Assembly: GCA_964424355.1 (NCBI GenBank) | Contig: CAYRIO010000001.1 | Location: 248,001-312,000, forward strand | Direction of reading: 5' to 3' | Length of the DNA stretch: 64,000 nucleotides | Source of the DNA: CAZEHS01 sp964424355 | Lineage (GTDB): Bacteria > Bacillota > Clostridia > Peptostreptococcales > Acidaminobacteraceae | Part shown: piece after piece, positions 53,903 through 62,831 of the stretch | Layout of the letters: each line of letters opens with the position of its first letter | Numbering within the stretch: the first letter of the stretch is position 1 | Notes under the pieces: generated by a model | Database searches by the model: none | What the model was told of the DNA's origin: nothing | What the model saw: only the letters and a program-made list of their open reading frames with translations | Made by a program: the position numbers and the translations under genes

Positions 53903-55192
53903 ATGGACCTTTTCGAAATATCACGGAATGCGCAGTTAAAAAGCAAAGCGCCGCTGGCAGAGCGGTTGAAGCCTGTCAATATGGAAGAATTCATCGGTCA
54001 GGAGCATATCCTGGGCAAAGGGAAACTGCTTCGAAGGGCTGTGGAAGCTGACCGGGTACAGTCCATCATCCTGTATGGGCCTCCGGGCACCGGGAAAACC
54101 AGCCTTGCCCGGGTCATTGCCAATACAACCCAATCTGAATTCACCCAGGTCAATGCTGTCACCTCCGGTATCAAAGAGCTGCGTGAGGTGATAGAGGCCG
54201 CAAAGCATACCTTGGGAATGCACCATAAACGGACGATCCTGTTCATCGATGAGATCCATCGATTCAACAAAGCACAGCAGGATGGCCTTCTGCCTGCGGT
54301 TGAAGACGGGACAGTGATCTTGGTCGGCGCCACTACGGAGAATCCTTATTTCGAAGTGAATGGTGCCTTGGTTTCCCGGTCCATGATTTTTCAGCTGAAG
54401 TCCCTGGAGATTGACGATATTGTCAAAATCCTTCTGCGTGCCCTGTCTGATTCGGAAAAGGGGTTGGGAATGCTGAATATCCGTATAGACCAACCGGAGC
54501 TGGAGTTTTTGGCCTCCTATGCCGGCGGAGATGCGCGTAAAGCGCTGAACGCCTTGGAGCTGGCAGCCCTGACGACCCCGCCCGGAACAGATGGGATCTC
54601 CCATCTTGAACGAAGCGTTCTGGAAGACTGCCTGCAGAAAAAACATCTGATCTATGACCGGAACGGCGACTACCATTACGATGTGATTTCGGCGTTTATC
54701 AAAAGTATCCGGGGCAGCGATCCGGATGCGGCGCTTCACTATATGGCGCGGATGCTGGCTTCGGGTGAAGCGCCGGAGTTCATTGCCCGGCGCATGCTCA
54801 TTGCCGCCTCGGAGGATATCGGGAATGCGGAGCCTATGGGATTGGTCATTGCCAATGCCGCCTTTGAAGCCGTTCACAAAGTAGGCATGCCCGAAGCGCG
54901 GATCATATTGGCTCAAGCCTGCACGTTTCTGGCCTGCGCCCCGAAGAGCAACGCCTCCTACAATGCCATTAATCAGGCACTGAGCGATGTTGAACAAAGG
55001 GAGTGCGGACAGGTGCCCGTGCATCTGAAGGATGCCAGCTACCCCGGCGCCCGCAAGCTGGGGCATGGATCCGGTTATCTCTATCCCCACAGCTACCCGG
55101 GACACTGGGTCGAGCAGCAGTATCTGCCGGATGAACTTGTAGGAACCCATTATTACGAAGCGTCAGGGCAGGGCAAAGAGAAAAAACAATAA
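53903..55192 (+). CDS. rarA: Replication-associated recombination protein A (AAA+ ATPase)
   Basis: The 429-residue protein has the RarA/MgsA order: N-terminal PLAERLKPVNMEEFIGQEH, Walker A GPPGTGKTS, Walker B LFIDEIHRF, sensor GATTENPYF, and the C-terminal tetramerisation domain (DPDAALHYMARMLASGEAPEFIARRM). It acts at stalled replication forks. The start at 53903 has GGAGGG 6 bases upstream, and the protein then has the family's usual length. Confidence 0.94.
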   Translation: MDLFEISRNAQLKSKAPLAERLKPVNMEEFIGQEHILGKGKLLRRAVEADRVQSIILYGPPGTGKTSLARVIANTTQSEFTQVNAVTSGIKELREVIEAAKHTLGMHHKRTILFIDEIHRFNKAQQDGLLPAVEDGTVILVGATTENPYFEVNGALVSRSMIFQLKSLEIDDIVKILLRALSDSEKGLGMLNIRIDQPELEFLASYAGGDARKALNALELAALTTPPGTDGISHLERSVLEDCLQKKHLIYDRNGDYHYDVISAFIKSIRGSDPDAALHYMARMLASGEAPEFIARRMLIAASEDIGNAEPMGLVIANAAFEAVHKVGMPEARIILAQACTFLACAPKSNASYNAINQALSDVEQRECGQVPVHLKDASYPGARKLGHGSGYLYPHSYPGHWVEQQYLPDELVGTHYYEASGQGKEKKQ

Positions 55193-55193
55193 A

Positions 55194-55230
55194 AAAATCC
55201 CACTTCCTCATGGGCTGGAAGTGGGATTTT
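55194..55230. terminator. Bidirectional terminator shared by rarA and the convergent TPR gene
   Basis: AAAATCCCACTTCC and GGAAGTGGGATTTT form a perfect 14-bp stem with a 9-base loop. The right arm and part of the loop lie within the last codons of the convergent gene, so the terminator doubles as coding sequence. Confidence 0.8.
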
Positions 55231-56290
55231 CTATGGGGGTGACCCATTTTATTTCAGTGGCTTTCTGGGTGAGGATACCTTGGTTGACGGGCTGTTCCAA
55301 GGTGTCTATGGCTACGATGGTCACGCTGTAAAAATCATACAATTCGCCCAGGGATGTATCTGTGGGTCCTTTTAATTCTTCCGAAGTCATCAGTCCGCCC
55401 AAGGTCTTGATCATCTCGTGGGAGATTTCTTCAATGGTCTTCAGATCGGTTCCGGGATTAACAATGAGTTCAATGATCACGGTTTTTTTATCAGCCACCA
55501 CGATCGCATGATCTGAACCGGGGTACTTGTCAGCGACCTTCTCTGTCGTTGCCAGATAGTTTGCAGGGATTTCCGGTGGGGTACGATCATGTGCATCAAC
55601 TTCTATTGGCTCCGGTGCTTCGGATTCTTCAGGCGTTCCGTCAATTTCTCCGGATTGCACAAATCCGCCAACCGGAAAATATACCTGAAATTGTGGCACG
55701 TGTGTCAGTGAATACCCGGAAATCCCTAAAGCGATCAGCGTGACGGCCAAGGTTTTGAAACAGACCTTGTTGTTATGCAGCTTCATCATTAAATCGAGGC
55801 CGAATGAGCCGACGAATGCCATGGAAAACATGAAGAGGAACGTGTAGAACTGATCCGGGTAGGAGGAATAGGCTGCGAGGCCATAATAGGCTGTTGCCAG
55901 GATCATCACGAGTTTATTGGGCGTCCGAAAGCCGGGGAGTCCAAAGCGGAATTCTTCATGTCGTTTAGCCGCCGCAACCGGTTGTGTACTTAAGTCACTC
56001 TTTACTTTTTCACGAATCCGATCGATTTTCTGCTGAAACTTAAAAACATTCCCCTCGATATTTTCAGATTTTATCTTCTGGATGGCCTTTTCGCAGACGG
56101 CGATAGCATCGGCGTGTCTGGATTTCTTCTCAAGCAGGGTAGCGGCACGGTCAAAGGAGAAGTCATCATTTGGCTGATACTCAGCGATGATCTTCAAATA
56201 AAGCTCCAGGGCTTTGTCGTCAAGACCGCTTTTTTCAAGCTTTTTAGCCTGGTTCTGCATCATATAGAATTCAGTGAACTTATCCATCAT
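55208..56290 (-). CDS. TPR-containing membrane protein of unknown function
   Basis: I do not recognise the family of this 360-residue protein. The N-terminal part (about 10-95) holds two TPR-like helical repeats (NQAKKLEKSGLDDKALELYLKIIAEY; AATLLEKKSRHADAIAVCEKAIQ). Three hydrophobic segments follow (about 128-145, 150-168 and 178-196). An acidic linker (GTPEESEAPEPIEVDAHDRTP) leads to an external C-terminal domain that ends VTPIENPTSSP. The start at 56290 has AAGGAG 10 bases upstream. It is divergent from iscR. Confidence 0.65.
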   Translation of the reverse strand: MMDKFTEFYMMQNQAKKLEKSGLDDKALELYLKIIAEYQPNDDFSFDRAATLLEKKSRHADAIAVCEKAIQKIKSENIEGNVFKFQQKIDRIREKVKSDLSTQPVAAAKRHEEFRFGLPGFRTPNKLVMILATAYYGLAAYSSYPDQFYTFLFMFSMAFVGSFGLDLMMKLHNNKVCFKTLAVTLIALGISGYSLTHVPQFQVYFPVGGFVQSGEIDGTPEESEAPEPIEVDAHDRTPPEIPANYLATTEKVADKYPGSDHAIVVADKKTVIIELIVNPGTDLKTIEEISHEMIKTLGGLMTSEELKGPTDTSLGELYDFYSVTIVAIDTLEQPVNQGILTQKATEIKWVTPIENPTSSP

Positions 56291-56343
56291 AAGCAAGTTG
56301 CTCCTTGAATGCATTATAAATGTTATTTTTCTAACGGGAGCCG

Positions 56344-56372
56344 TTGACATTGTTCAGGAGCTCCGGTATACT
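56344..56372 (+). promoter_or_regulatory. Promoter of the isc operon
   Basis: TTGACA, a 17-base spacer and TATACT give a near-ideal sigma-70 promoter, 53 bases before the Rrf2/IscR start. The region just after the -10 has a weak CTTG/CAAG dyad that could be an Rrf2 site. Confidence 0.8.
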
Positions 56373-56424
56373 TGAGTTGAATTCCAAGCAAAGTGGTCGG
56401 AAATAAACAGGGGTGATTAACTCG

Positions 56425-56880
56425 ATGAAACTATCCACCAAAGGAAGATATGGTCTGAAAGCTATGTTTGAACTGGCTTTGCAGTACGAAAAGGAATCCG
56501 TATCTCTCAACATTATAGCAGAAAGACAGAAGCTTTCTGTGAATTATTTGGAGCAATTAATTGCCCCACTTCGGAAGAAGGGTTTTGTCATCAGCACCCG
56601 CGGCGCTCAAGGGGGATATCGCCTGGCCCGCAGCCCGGAAGAAATCACGGTGAAAGACATCCTGGAAACCCTGGAAGGCCCTCTGGCACCGACTTCCTGC
56701 GTCACTGAAGGGGAAGACGACAACTGCTCCAAAGCGGAATACTGCGTCACCCGGCTTATCTGGGAACGCATGCGTGAATCCATTGATGAAGTGGTCCGTT
56801 CAACGACATTGGCCGATATGGTAGCCGATCATGAGCGGATGGAAGATAAACGAAAACAGGAAAGGGGTATCAGGATATGA
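56425..56880 (+). CDS. iscR: Rrf2/IscR-family Fe-S-sensing regulator
   Basis: The 151-residue regulator begins with the family sequence MKLSTKGRYGLKAM, has a winged helix-turn-helix (about 20-65), and holds three cysteines (C-x8-C-x5-C in SCVTEGEDDNCSKAEYC) that would bind a [2Fe-2S] cluster. It probably represses its own iscR-iscS-iscU operon when clusters are plentiful. The cysteine spacing differs slightly from the E. coli protein. Its stop overlaps the iscS start by 4 bases. Confidence 0.92.
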   Translation: MKLSTKGRYGLKAMFELALQYEKESVSLNIIAERQKLSVNYLEQLIAPLRKKGFVISTRGAQGGYRLARSPEEITVKDILETLEGPLAPTSCVTEGEDDNCSKAEYCVTRLIWERMRESIDEVVRSTTLADMVADHERMEDKRKQERGIRI

Positions 56881-58055
56881 GCAGATTAGTGTACCTGGAT
56901 CATTCAGCAACAACACCGGTCAAGAAAGAAGTACTGGATGCCATGCTCCCTTATTTTACAGAGTCATTCGGCAATGCCTCCAGTGTTCATCAGTTCGGTC
57001 GTCCCAATAAGGCGAAGATCACAGAAGCCCGTGACATCCTTGCAAAAACCCTGGGCGCGAAGAGTGAAGAGATCTATTTCACGGCTGGCGGAACCGAGTC
57101 TGACAACTGGGCACTCAAAAGCATCGCAGAGGCCTATCAGGCTAAAGGGAACCACATCATCACAACGACCATTGAGCATCATGCCATCCTGCATACCTGT
57201 GAATATCTTGAAAAGCACGGTTATACCGTAACGTATCTAGAGGTGGATGTAAATGGTCAAATCAGCTTAGATGACCTCCGAAACGCCATCACAGACAAGA
57301 CCATCCTGATTTCGGTCATGTTCGTCAATAATGAAATCGGAACGGTTCAGCCCATTGCTGAAATCGGTAAGATCGCCAAGGAAAGAGGGGTCATCTTCCA
57401 TACGGATGCCGTTCAGGCATATGGCAATGTAGCCATAGATGTGAACGCCATGAATATCGACCTCCTATCCCTTTCTGCCCACAAGGTTTACGGGCCCAAA
57501 GGCATTGGTCTCCTCTACGCCCGTCAGGGTGTAAGGCTTCCCAGTTTTGTTCACGGCGGCGCTCAGGAACGCAAACGCCGGGCCGGCACAGAGAATGTTC
57601 CGGGAATCGTCGGTTTTGCCAAGGCTGCCGAAATGGCCCATGCCAATCTTGAGTCACACATCCTTCACGTGAAAACCCTTCGGGACAAGCTGATTGACAG
57701 GGTACTGAAAGAAATCCCCCACAGCCGCCTGAACGGAGACCCGGTTCACCGCCATCCCGGCAATGCCAATTTTTCCTTCGAATTCATTGAAGGGGAGGCG
57801 CTGCTCCTCAGTCTGGATCTGGTTGGAATCGCAGGTTCCAGCGGGTCGGCCTGTACCTCCGGTTCATTGGATCCCAGCCATGTATTGATGGCCATCGGCC
57901 TGAAGCATGAAATCGCTCATGGCTCTTTACGACTGACCATGGGAGATGCCACCACTGAAGAGGATATTGATTACACCATTGAACACCTGAAGGTCATTGT
58001 AGACCGACTGCGTCAAATGTCACCCCTATACGATAAATTCATTGGAGGCAAATAA
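56877..58055 (+). CDS. iscS: Cysteine desulfurase
   Basis: The 392-residue PLP enzyme takes sulfur from cysteine for Fe-S clusters and, here, for tRNA thiolation by MnmA. The PLP lysine is Lys203 in LSAHKVYGPKG. The active-site cysteine lies in the SSGSACTSGSLDPSHVL loop. It is a NifS/IscS group I enzyme and is translationally coupled to iscR. Confidence 0.94.
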   Translation: MSRLVYLDHSATTPVKKEVLDAMLPYFTESFGNASSVHQFGRPNKAKITEARDILAKTLGAKSEEIYFTAGGTESDNWALKSIAEAYQAKGNHIITTTIEHHAILHTCEYLEKHGYTVTYLEVDVNGQISLDDLRNAITDKTILISVMFVNNEIGTVQPIAEIGKIAKERGVIFHTDAVQAYGNVAIDVNAMNIDLLSLSAHKVYGPKGIGLLYARQGVRLPSFVHGGAQERKRRAGTENVPGIVGFAKAAEMAHANLESHILHVKTLRDKLIDRVLKEIPHSRLNGDPVHRHPGNANFSFEFIEGEALLLSLDLVGIAGSSGSACTSGSLDPSHVLMAIGLKHEIAHGSLRLTMGDATTEEDIDYTIEHLKVIVDRLRQMSPLYDKFIGGK

Positions 58056-58056
58056 T

Positions 58057-58491
58057 ATGTATAACGAAATAGTCATGGACCACTTCATGAATCCCCGCAA
58101 CGTTGGTGTCATCGAGGATGCAGACGGTGTCGGCGAAGTAGGGAATGTGAAATGCGGCGATATCATGAAAATCTACATCAAGGTTGAGAATGATGTGATT
58201 GTGGACATCAAGTTCAAGACCTTCGGCTGCGGTTCAGCTATCGCGTCCTCTAGCATCGCCACAGAAATCATCAAGGGCAAATCCATCGATGAAGCCCTTG
58301 CCATCACCAATAAGGATGTCATCGACGCCCTGGGCGGCCTTCCCGCAGTGAAGATCCACTGCTCGGTTCTTGCGGAGCAGGCGCTTAAATCCGCTATCTA
58401 CAACTACTCCGAAAAAACCGGAAAGACCTATGCAGGTCTGAAAGGATTCGACCCCAATGCAGAGCACGATGACCACCATGAAGAGCACTGA
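58057..58491 (+). CDS. iscU: Fe-S cluster assembly scaffold
   Basis: The 144-residue scaffold has the three conserved cysteines in VKCGD, FGCGSA and IHCSVLAE, and the aspartate after the first cysteine. It receives sulfur from IscS. The tail is rich in His, Asp and Glu (EHDDHHEEH). The start is right after iscS, with TTGGAGG upstream. Confidence 0.93.
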   Translation: MYNEIVMDHFMNPRNVGVIEDADGVGEVGNVKCGDIMKIYIKVENDVIVDIKFKTFGCGSAIASSSIATEIIKGKSIDEALAITNKDVIDALGGLPAVKIHCSVLAEQALKSAIYNYSEKTGKTYAGLKGFDPNAEHDDHHEEH

Positions 58492-59596
58492 TGCATTACA
58501 AGACCATTTGAACCCCAAGCGGGTTGTAATCGGGATGAGCGGCGGCGTAGACAGTACGGTTGCCGCTTTTCTCCTGAAAGAGCAGGGGTATGATGTGATC
58601 GGGGTTACCATGAAGGTCTGGGATGATCCCACCGACGATTATGCCGAACGGATCGGCGGTTGCTGCAGTCTTTCCTCCGTTGAAGACGCCCGCCGTGCCG
58701 CTGAAAAAATCGGCATTCCGTTCTACGTCATGAACTTCAAGAAACCCTTTCAGGAAACGGTCATCGACACCTTCATTTCAGAGTATGAAGCGGGTCGCAC
58801 CCCTAACCCTTGCGTGGTCTGCAACAAGCACATCAAGTTCGATCTTCTCCTTAAAAAGGCCCACGAACTGGGTGCCTACTATGTGGCTACCGGTCACTAT
58901 GCCCGGATTGAGCAAAGCGAAACGGGCCGCTGGCTGCTGAAACGTTCCGGTGAAGCCCACAAGGATCAGACCTACATGCTCTATAATTTCACCCAGTATC
59001 AGCTGGCCCATACCCTGATGCCCCTGGGGGCTTATGCTTCCAAACAGGAAATCAGGGAAATCGCCGCCACGCTGGATCTGGATGTCGCAAATAAACCGGA
59101 CAGCCAGGAAATTTGTTTCATTCCCGATGACGATTATGTGGCATTTTTGGAGGCCAACAAGAAGAAACCCTTCAAAAAAGGGAATTTCGTAGATGGCACC
59201 GGCAATAAGATTGCGCCGCATAAGGGGATTATCCATTACACCATCGGGCAGCGCAAAGGCCTTGGCATTACCTTTGGCAAGCCGACCTTTGTCGTGGATA
59301 TCAATCCTGAAACCGGAGATGTGGTTCTTGGCGATGGCGATGCCGTATACGCACCAGGACTCATCGCGGACCAAATCAACTGGATCGCTTTTGATTCGCC
59401 GAAGGCGCCCCTCCGGGTACAGGTGAAGATCCGTCATACCTCCCATGAGGCGACGGCACTGGTGGAGCCCCAGGGTGAATCGGAAGCGAAGGTTGTGTTC
59501 GACACCCCACAACGAGCTGTATCACCTGGGCAATCCGTGGTGTTTTATGACGGTGATGTGGTTGTGGGCGGCGGATTGATCAAGAAAAGGCTGTAA
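58478..59596 (+). CDS. mnmA: tRNA-specific 2-thiouridylase
   Basis: The 372-residue enzyme thiolates U34 of Lys, Glu and Gln tRNAs using sulfur from IscS. It has the PP-loop GMSGGVDST, the catalytic cysteines in NPCVVCNKHIKF and SQEICFIP, and a C-terminal beta-barrel. The start is uncertain: ATG codons at 58457, 58469 and 58478 all lie inside iscU and none has a strong ribosome site. I chose 58478, which gives a 14-base overlap. Confidence 0.92.
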   Translation: MKSTDALQDHLNPKRVVIGMSGGVDSTVAAFLLKEQGYDVIGVTMKVWDDPTDDYAERIGGCCSLSSVEDARRAAEKIGIPFYVMNFKKPFQETVIDTFISEYEAGRTPNPCVVCNKHIKFDLLLKKAHELGAYYVATGHYARIEQSETGRWLLKRSGEAHKDQTYMLYNFTQYQLAHTLMPLGAYASKQEIREIAATLDLDVANKPDSQEICFIPDDDYVAFLEANKKKPFKKGNFVDGTGNKIAPHKGIIHYTIGQRKGLGITFGKPTFVVDINPETGDVVLGDGDAVYAPGLIADQINWIAFDSPKAPLRVQVKIRHTSHEATALVEPQGESEAKVVFDTPQRAVSPGQSVVFYDGDVVVGGGLIKKRL

Positions 59597-59599
59597 TAC

Positions 59600-59635
59600 G
59601 GAGAGAGACGCGAATATCGGTCTCTCTCCTTTTTC
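59600..59635 (+). terminator. Terminator after mnmA
   Basis: GGAGAGAGAC and GTCTCTCTCC form a perfect 10-bp stem with a 10-base loop, followed by six T. Confidence 0.9.
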
Positions 59636-59680
59636 GCAGTGAACCGCATAACACTTAACGCACACCGCGCAACGCTTTTA

Positions 59681-59689
59681 TGCTATAAT
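59681..59689 (+). promoter_or_regulatory. Extended -10 promoter of alaS
   Basis: TGC-TATAAT is a perfect extended -10 sequence, 36 bases before the alaS start. There is no good -35. No T-box is present here. Confidence 0.65.
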
Positions 59690-59724
59690 AGCCTGAGAAT
59701 GATTCCTTGAACGGAGGGTTATAT

Positions 59725-62346
59725 ATGCAAAAAATGGGTTTGAATGAAATTCGCTCAAAATTCCTGAGCTTTTTTGAAGAGAAAGAACACCTGGTCCATG
59801 CCAGTTTTCCATTGGTGCCATTGAATGATAAAAGCCTGCTCCTGATTAACTCTGGCATGGCGCCCCTGAAGAATTATTTCTCCGGGGCAGAGATCCCGCC
59901 AGCTAAACGGATGACCACTTGTCAGAAATGTATCCGTACCGGCGATATTGAACGGGTGGGCATCACCGCGCGGCATCTGACTTTTTTTGAAATGCTGGGA
60001 AACTTCTCTTTTGGAGATTATTTCAAGACGGAATCCATCAAATGGGGTTGGGAGCTGTGTACAGAGGTATTGAAACTGCCAAAGGACAAGCTGTGGGTCA
60101 CCGTGTACCTTGAGGATGACGAAGCCTTTGATATCTGGCAGAACGTTGTCGGTGTTCCGGCTGAGCGGATTGTCCGCCTCGGCAAAGCAGATAACTTTTG
60201 GGAAATCGGAACCGGTCCCTGCGGTCCTTGCTCAGAGATCTATTTCGATCGGGGCGAAAAATTCGGCTGTGGCCATGATGATTGTAAGCCGGGCTGCGAC
60301 TGCGACCGTTTCCTTGAATTCTGGAACCATGTATTCACCCAGTTCGACCGGGATGAAGAAGGAGTCTATCACAAACTGGCAAAACCCAATATCGATACGG
60401 GGATGGGGCTGGAACGGATTGCCTGCCTGATGCAGGATGTGGATTCCGTATACGAAGTCGATACCATCAAACATATCCTGGATACCGTGGTGAAAATGAG
60501 CGGGGCGGATTATGGCAAGGGCCTTAAATGTGACATGTCCGTTCGGGTCATCACAGATCACATCCGTTCAGTTACCTTCATGGTGGGCGATGGGATCATG
60601 CCCAACAACGAAGGTCGCGGCTATGTGCTCCGGAGACTCCTGCGCAGAGCAGCACGGCACGGGAAACTTTTAGGAATCCAAGGGCGTTTCCTGACAGGTC
60701 TGGTTGATGAAGTCGTGCTGCTTTCCGGGGAGGCGTTCCCAGAACTTATTGACCGGAAGGATTATATCAAGAAGATCATTTCTATTGAAGAAGACCGGTT
60801 CCAGCAAACCCTCGATCAAGGTCTGTCCATTTTGATGAGCGAAATCGACGAGATGGAAGCTGCCGGGAAAACAATATTGGCGGGGGATAAGGCGTTCCGG
60901 CTTTATGACACCTATGGATTCCCGCTGGATTTGACCAAGGAAATCCTTGAAGAGAAGGCTCTCACCGTTGACCAGCAGGCCTTTGAAGCCGAAATGGAGT
61001 CACAGCGGGAACGGGCCCGTTCCGCACAGCAGGAAATGGGCGATGTGGGTTGGCAGGATGATGTCCTTTCACAGCTTTCACACCTCCCGGCAACTGAGTT
61101 TCTGGGCTATGATACCCTTGAAGCAGATGCCACCCTTCTTGCGATTGTCGATACCCAAGGGATCCATGAACTGGCTTTAGCCGGTCAGGAGATCCGTTTG
61201 ATTTTGAATAAGACGCCTTTCTATGCCGAGAGCGGTGGTCAGGTTGGCGACCACGGCATCATCTGCACAGAGGATTTTGAGTTCGCGGTATCAGACTGTA
61301 AAAAAGGGATTGGCGGCCTCAGCCTCCATATCGGTCAGGTGACTAAGGGCAGCATTGTTCCGGGTAAACAGGTCCATGCAGCTGTAAACACTGCTTTCCG
61401 GATGGATGTGGCCCGTAACCATACCGCAACCCATCTGCTTCACAAAGCGCTGAAAGAAGTGCTGGGCACCCATGTTGAGCAGGCTGGATCAGCTGTGGAT
61501 CATCAACGTCTCCGTTTTGACTTCAGCCATTTCCAGGCCATGACCGATGCAGAAATCCTGGATGTCGAAAAACGGGTCAATGAGCGGATTTTTGAATCCC
61601 TCGCTGTCCAGAAGCGGGTTATGAGCATCGGTGATGCCCGAGCCATGGGGGCAACGGCACTGTTTGGTGAAAAATATGGAGAAACCGTTCGCGTCATCAG
61701 CATCGGTGATTATAGCACAGAGCTATGCGGTGGTACCCATTTGGATAATGCCAGCCAGATCGCGCTTTTCAAAATCACATCGGAAACAGGTGTTGCCGCG
61801 GGCGTCCGCCGGATCGAAGCAGTGACAGGCCGTAAAGGCTATAGCTATGTGCAGGAGACAGAAACCCGCATCAACCGGCTGGCGGATACCCTGCGAACAT
61901 CTCCTCAGGACTTGCAAGGCCGTGTAGAATCCCTGCAAAACGAGCTGAAATCCTTGCAACGGGAAAACGAGAGCCTGAAACAAAAGGCAGCCTCAGGCAG
62001 TCTGGAAGATATCCTTGCGGCCGGTAAGGTCGTCAAAGGGATTACGGTCGTTACACACAAGGCTCAGGGACTTGACATGAACACGCTCAGGAATCTGGGT
62101 GACCAGCTGAAGGATCGTCTGCCCTGTGCCCTGATCGTGCTGGCCAATGTGGAGGCGGATAAGGTTACCTTCATTGCAATGGCTACAGACGCCGCAATAG
62201 CGGCAGGTGCCCATGCCGGCAACGTGATTCGCGAGGTGGCCAAGGTCGCCGGCGGAAGTGGCGGTGGGAAACCCAATACAGCCCAAGCCGGCGGGAAAGA
62301 TCCTTCACAAACCGATGCGGCACTGTTAAAAGCATACGAATTCTAA
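59725..62346 (+). CDS. alaS: Alanyl-tRNA synthetase
   Basis: The 873-residue enzyme is full length. The class II catalytic domain is at about 1-240 (FFEMLGNFSFGDYFK; GMGLERI). An editing domain has the zinc-binding HTATHLLHKAL and CGGTHLDNAS motifs (about 555-680), and a coiled coil leads to the C-Ala domain (GGSGGGKPNTAQAGGKD). The ATG at 59725 has GGAGGG 6 bases upstream. A palindromic repeat lies after the stop. Confidence 0.96.
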   Translation: MQKMGLNEIRSKFLSFFEEKEHLVHASFPLVPLNDKSLLLINSGMAPLKNYFSGAEIPPAKRMTTCQKCIRTGDIERVGITARHLTFFEMLGNFSFGDYFKTESIKWGWELCTEVLKLPKDKLWVTVYLEDDEAFDIWQNVVGVPAERIVRLGKADNFWEIGTGPCGPCSEIYFDRGEKFGCGHDDCKPGCDCDRFLEFWNHVFTQFDRDEEGVYHKLAKPNIDTGMGLERIACLMQDVDSVYEVDTIKHILDTVVKMSGADYGKGLKCDMSVRVITDHIRSVTFMVGDGIMPNNEGRGYVLRRLLRRAARHGKLLGIQGRFLTGLVDEVVLLSGEAFPELIDRKDYIKKIISIEEDRFQQTLDQGLSILMSEIDEMEAAGKTILAGDKAFRLYDTYGFPLDLTKEILEEKALTVDQQAFEAEMESQRERARSAQQEMGDVGWQDDVLSQLSHLPATEFLGYDTLEADATLLAIVDTQGIHELALAGQEIRLILNKTPFYAESGGQVGDHGIICTEDFEFAVSDCKKGIGGLSLHIGQVTKGSIVPGKQVHAAVNTAFRMDVARNHTATHLLHKALKEVLGTHVEQAGSAVDHQRLRFDFSHFQAMTDAEILDVEKRVNERIFESLAVQKRVMSIGDARAMGATALFGEKYGETVRVISIGDYSTELCGGTHLDNASQIALFKITSETGVAAGVRRIEAVTGRKGYSYVQETETRINRLADTLRTSPQDLQGRVESLQNELKSLQRENESLKQKAASGSLEDILAAGKVVKGITVVTHKAQGLDMNTLRNLGDQLKDRLPCALIVLANVEADKVTFIAMATDAAIAAGAHAGNVIREVAKVAGGSGGGKPNTAQAGGKDPSQTDAALLKAYEF

Positions 62347-62365
62347 ATTCTTTGAATATGTTTAA

Positions 62366-62493
62366 GTCTGTCTTTGCGAGGAGTATAACGAAGCGGCAAT
62401 CTCTCCCTTGGATTTCAATGTGCCATACTAAAGTTATGCGATATTGGCAAAGAGAGAGATTGCCGCGGGCCTGCGACCCTCGCAAAGACAGAC
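62366..62493. repeat. Palindromic dispersed repeat, copy 3 (after alaS)
   Basis: It begins 20 bases after the alaS stop. GTCTGTCTTTGCGAGG and CCTCGCAAAGACAGAC are perfect 16-base inverted ends. The inner GCGGCAATCTCTC / GAGAGATTGCCGC pair matches the other copies, and the centre is longer. Confidence 0.85.
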
Positions 62494-62564
62494 AATTTAA
62501 AAATAACTGATAATCCCCATGACTTATGGGGTATACCATAACTAACACGATGGGAGGCGATACT

Positions 62565-62831
62565 ATGAACAGCGATATGAGCAGAACAATGAAATTCGCG
62601 CCGGAAAAAGAGCAGGAAGTAGAAATCCGCGAAATCCTTACAGAGGTCTACGAAGCTCTTAAATCAAAGGGATACAACCCGGTTAATCAAATGACCGGCT
62701 ACCTGTTATCCGGAGATCCTACCTACATCACCTCTCACAACAACGCCAGAAGCCTGATCCGCAAGGTTGAACGGGATGATCTGGTTGAAGCGCTCTTAAA
62801 CTACTTTATGGAAACAGGAAGCGAGAAATAA
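62565..62831 (+). CDS. ireB: IreB family regulatory phosphoprotein
   Basis: The 88-residue protein matches the IreB/UPF0297 family (TMKFAPEKEQEVEIREILTEVYEALKSKGYNPVNQMTGYLLSGDPTYITSHNNARSLIRK over residues 8-67). In Enterococcus it is phosphorylated by the IreK kinase and limits cephalosporin tolerance. It usually lies next to ruvX. GGGAGG lies 7 bases before the start. Its stop overlaps the next start (TAATG). Confidence 0.93.
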   Translation: MNSDMSRTMKFAPEKEQEVEIREILTEVYEALKSKGYNPVNQMTGYLLSGDPTYITSHNNARSLIRKVERDDLVEALLNYFMETGSEK

